From contig JAABTZ010000243.1 of assembly GCA_011389605.1 (NCBI GenBank), forward strand, positions 1-5,518: a DNA stretch of 5,518 bases, written 5' to 3'. Origin of the DNA: Desulfobacteraceae bacterium. Lineage in GTDB: Bacteria > Desulfobacterota > Desulfobacteria > Desulfobacterales > Desulfosalsimonadaceae. A program made the translations under genes and the position numbers. Positions 5,193 to 5,518 of this stretch are shown here, one piece after another (position 1 is the first letter of the stretch; every line of letters starts with the position of its first letter). The notes beneath the pieces were generated by a model. That model searched no databases. It was not told where the DNA came from and saw only the letters and a list, made by a program, of their open reading frames with translations.

Positions 5193-5518
5193 TTATTTGT
5201 TTTCCCATTTTTGAATGATCAGGCAGGAGTTGACATCTCCAAACCCGAAACATGCCTTGGCCATGGTTTTTATTTCAGGGACTTCCATACATTCAGAGAC
5301 TATCCGGTGTGCAAAGGGCTCGATCTCAGGATGAGGATCCTGGCAATTAATGGACGGATGCAGAAACCCTTTATAAATTTCAAGTATTGCAGCCACGGTT
5401 TCAATGGCTCCGGCAGCCCCAAGACAGTGGCCGATCATGGATTTGGTGGAATTGATCCAGGGGAACCGGTCTGCTTTGCGTCCGAGCGCGGCCGACCAGT
5501 TATTGACTTCATGGGGAT
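5193..5518 (-). CDS. Beta-ketoacyl-ACP synthase, C-terminal end (runs off right edge)
   Basis: The last 107 residues of a KAS family condensing enzyme are visible; the frame is open to the window edge and ends at TAA 5195-5193. WINSTKSMIGHCLGAAGAIE contains the conserved Lys and second catalytic His of the Cys-His-His triad in the strict GH-LGAAGA context of FabF/KAS II enzymes. GFLHPSINCQDPHPEIEPFA then gives the usual beta strand region, and CFGFGDVNSCLII is the C-terminal gating-loop motif. In that motif the fourth residue of the normal FGFGG is Asp rather than Gly. The catalytic Cys and first His lie outside the window, so whether the enzyme is active or a chain-length-factor-like partner cannot be decided, although keeping Lys and His favours activity. 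It is the upstream member of the KAS-ACP-acyltransferase-PPTase operon and is clearly different in sequence from the complete KAS in the second block. Confidence 0.9.
   Translation of the reverse strand, partial: PHEVNNWSAALGRKADRFPWINSTKSMIGHCLGAAGAIETVAAILEIYKGFLHPSINCQDPHPEIEPFAHRIVSECMEVPEIKTMAKACFGFGDVNSCLIIQKWENK

Overview
The window holds six complete or near-complete genes and two edge-truncated ones, and every one is on the minus strand. Base composition is intermediate in GC. Gene families and style fit a Gram-negative anaerobe of the Desulfobacterota, such as a Desulfobacteraceae sulfate reducer. That placement is inference, resting mainly on my recollection of similar intergenic repeats in that group; no marker gene is present to prove it.

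Read in the direction of transcription (right to left), the first block runs from the right edge to about 3485. It contains the C-terminal end of a beta-ketoacyl-ACP synthase (KAS), a small acyl carrier protein (ACP) with an unusual Asn-Ser-Ala attachment motif, a PlsC-type membrane acyltransferase, and a 4'-phosphopantetheinyl transferase (PPTase) whose start overlaps the acyltransferase stop. An intergenic stretch of about 215 bp follows, filled almost entirely by a palindromic, probably interspersed, repeat. The second block (3268 to 974) is a compact ACP-KAS-acyltransferase set with gaps of 8 and 1 nt. Together they form a duplicated KAS/ACP/acyltransferase toolkit plus an ACP-activating enzyme. 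This is the core expected of a dedicated type II fatty-acid/polyene pathway whose product is transferred to a lipid acceptor at the membrane. Aryl-polyene (APE) and related pigment or lipid clusters have this composition, but the ketoreductase, dehydratase, starter-unit ligase and exporter that would identify the product are not in the window.

A 321-bp non-coding region (653-973) separates this cluster from the last gene. It holds a striking 88-nt two-tier inverted repeat whose mismatches are mostly G-U compatible on the minus-strand RNA, and a plausible promoter with a small palindrome for the downstream gene. That gene (652 to the left edge) encodes the N-terminal part of a cytoplasmic PAS-domain sensor, probably a histidine kinase or regulator. 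Its second PAS domain carries a Cys cluster that may bind a metal or cluster cofactor.
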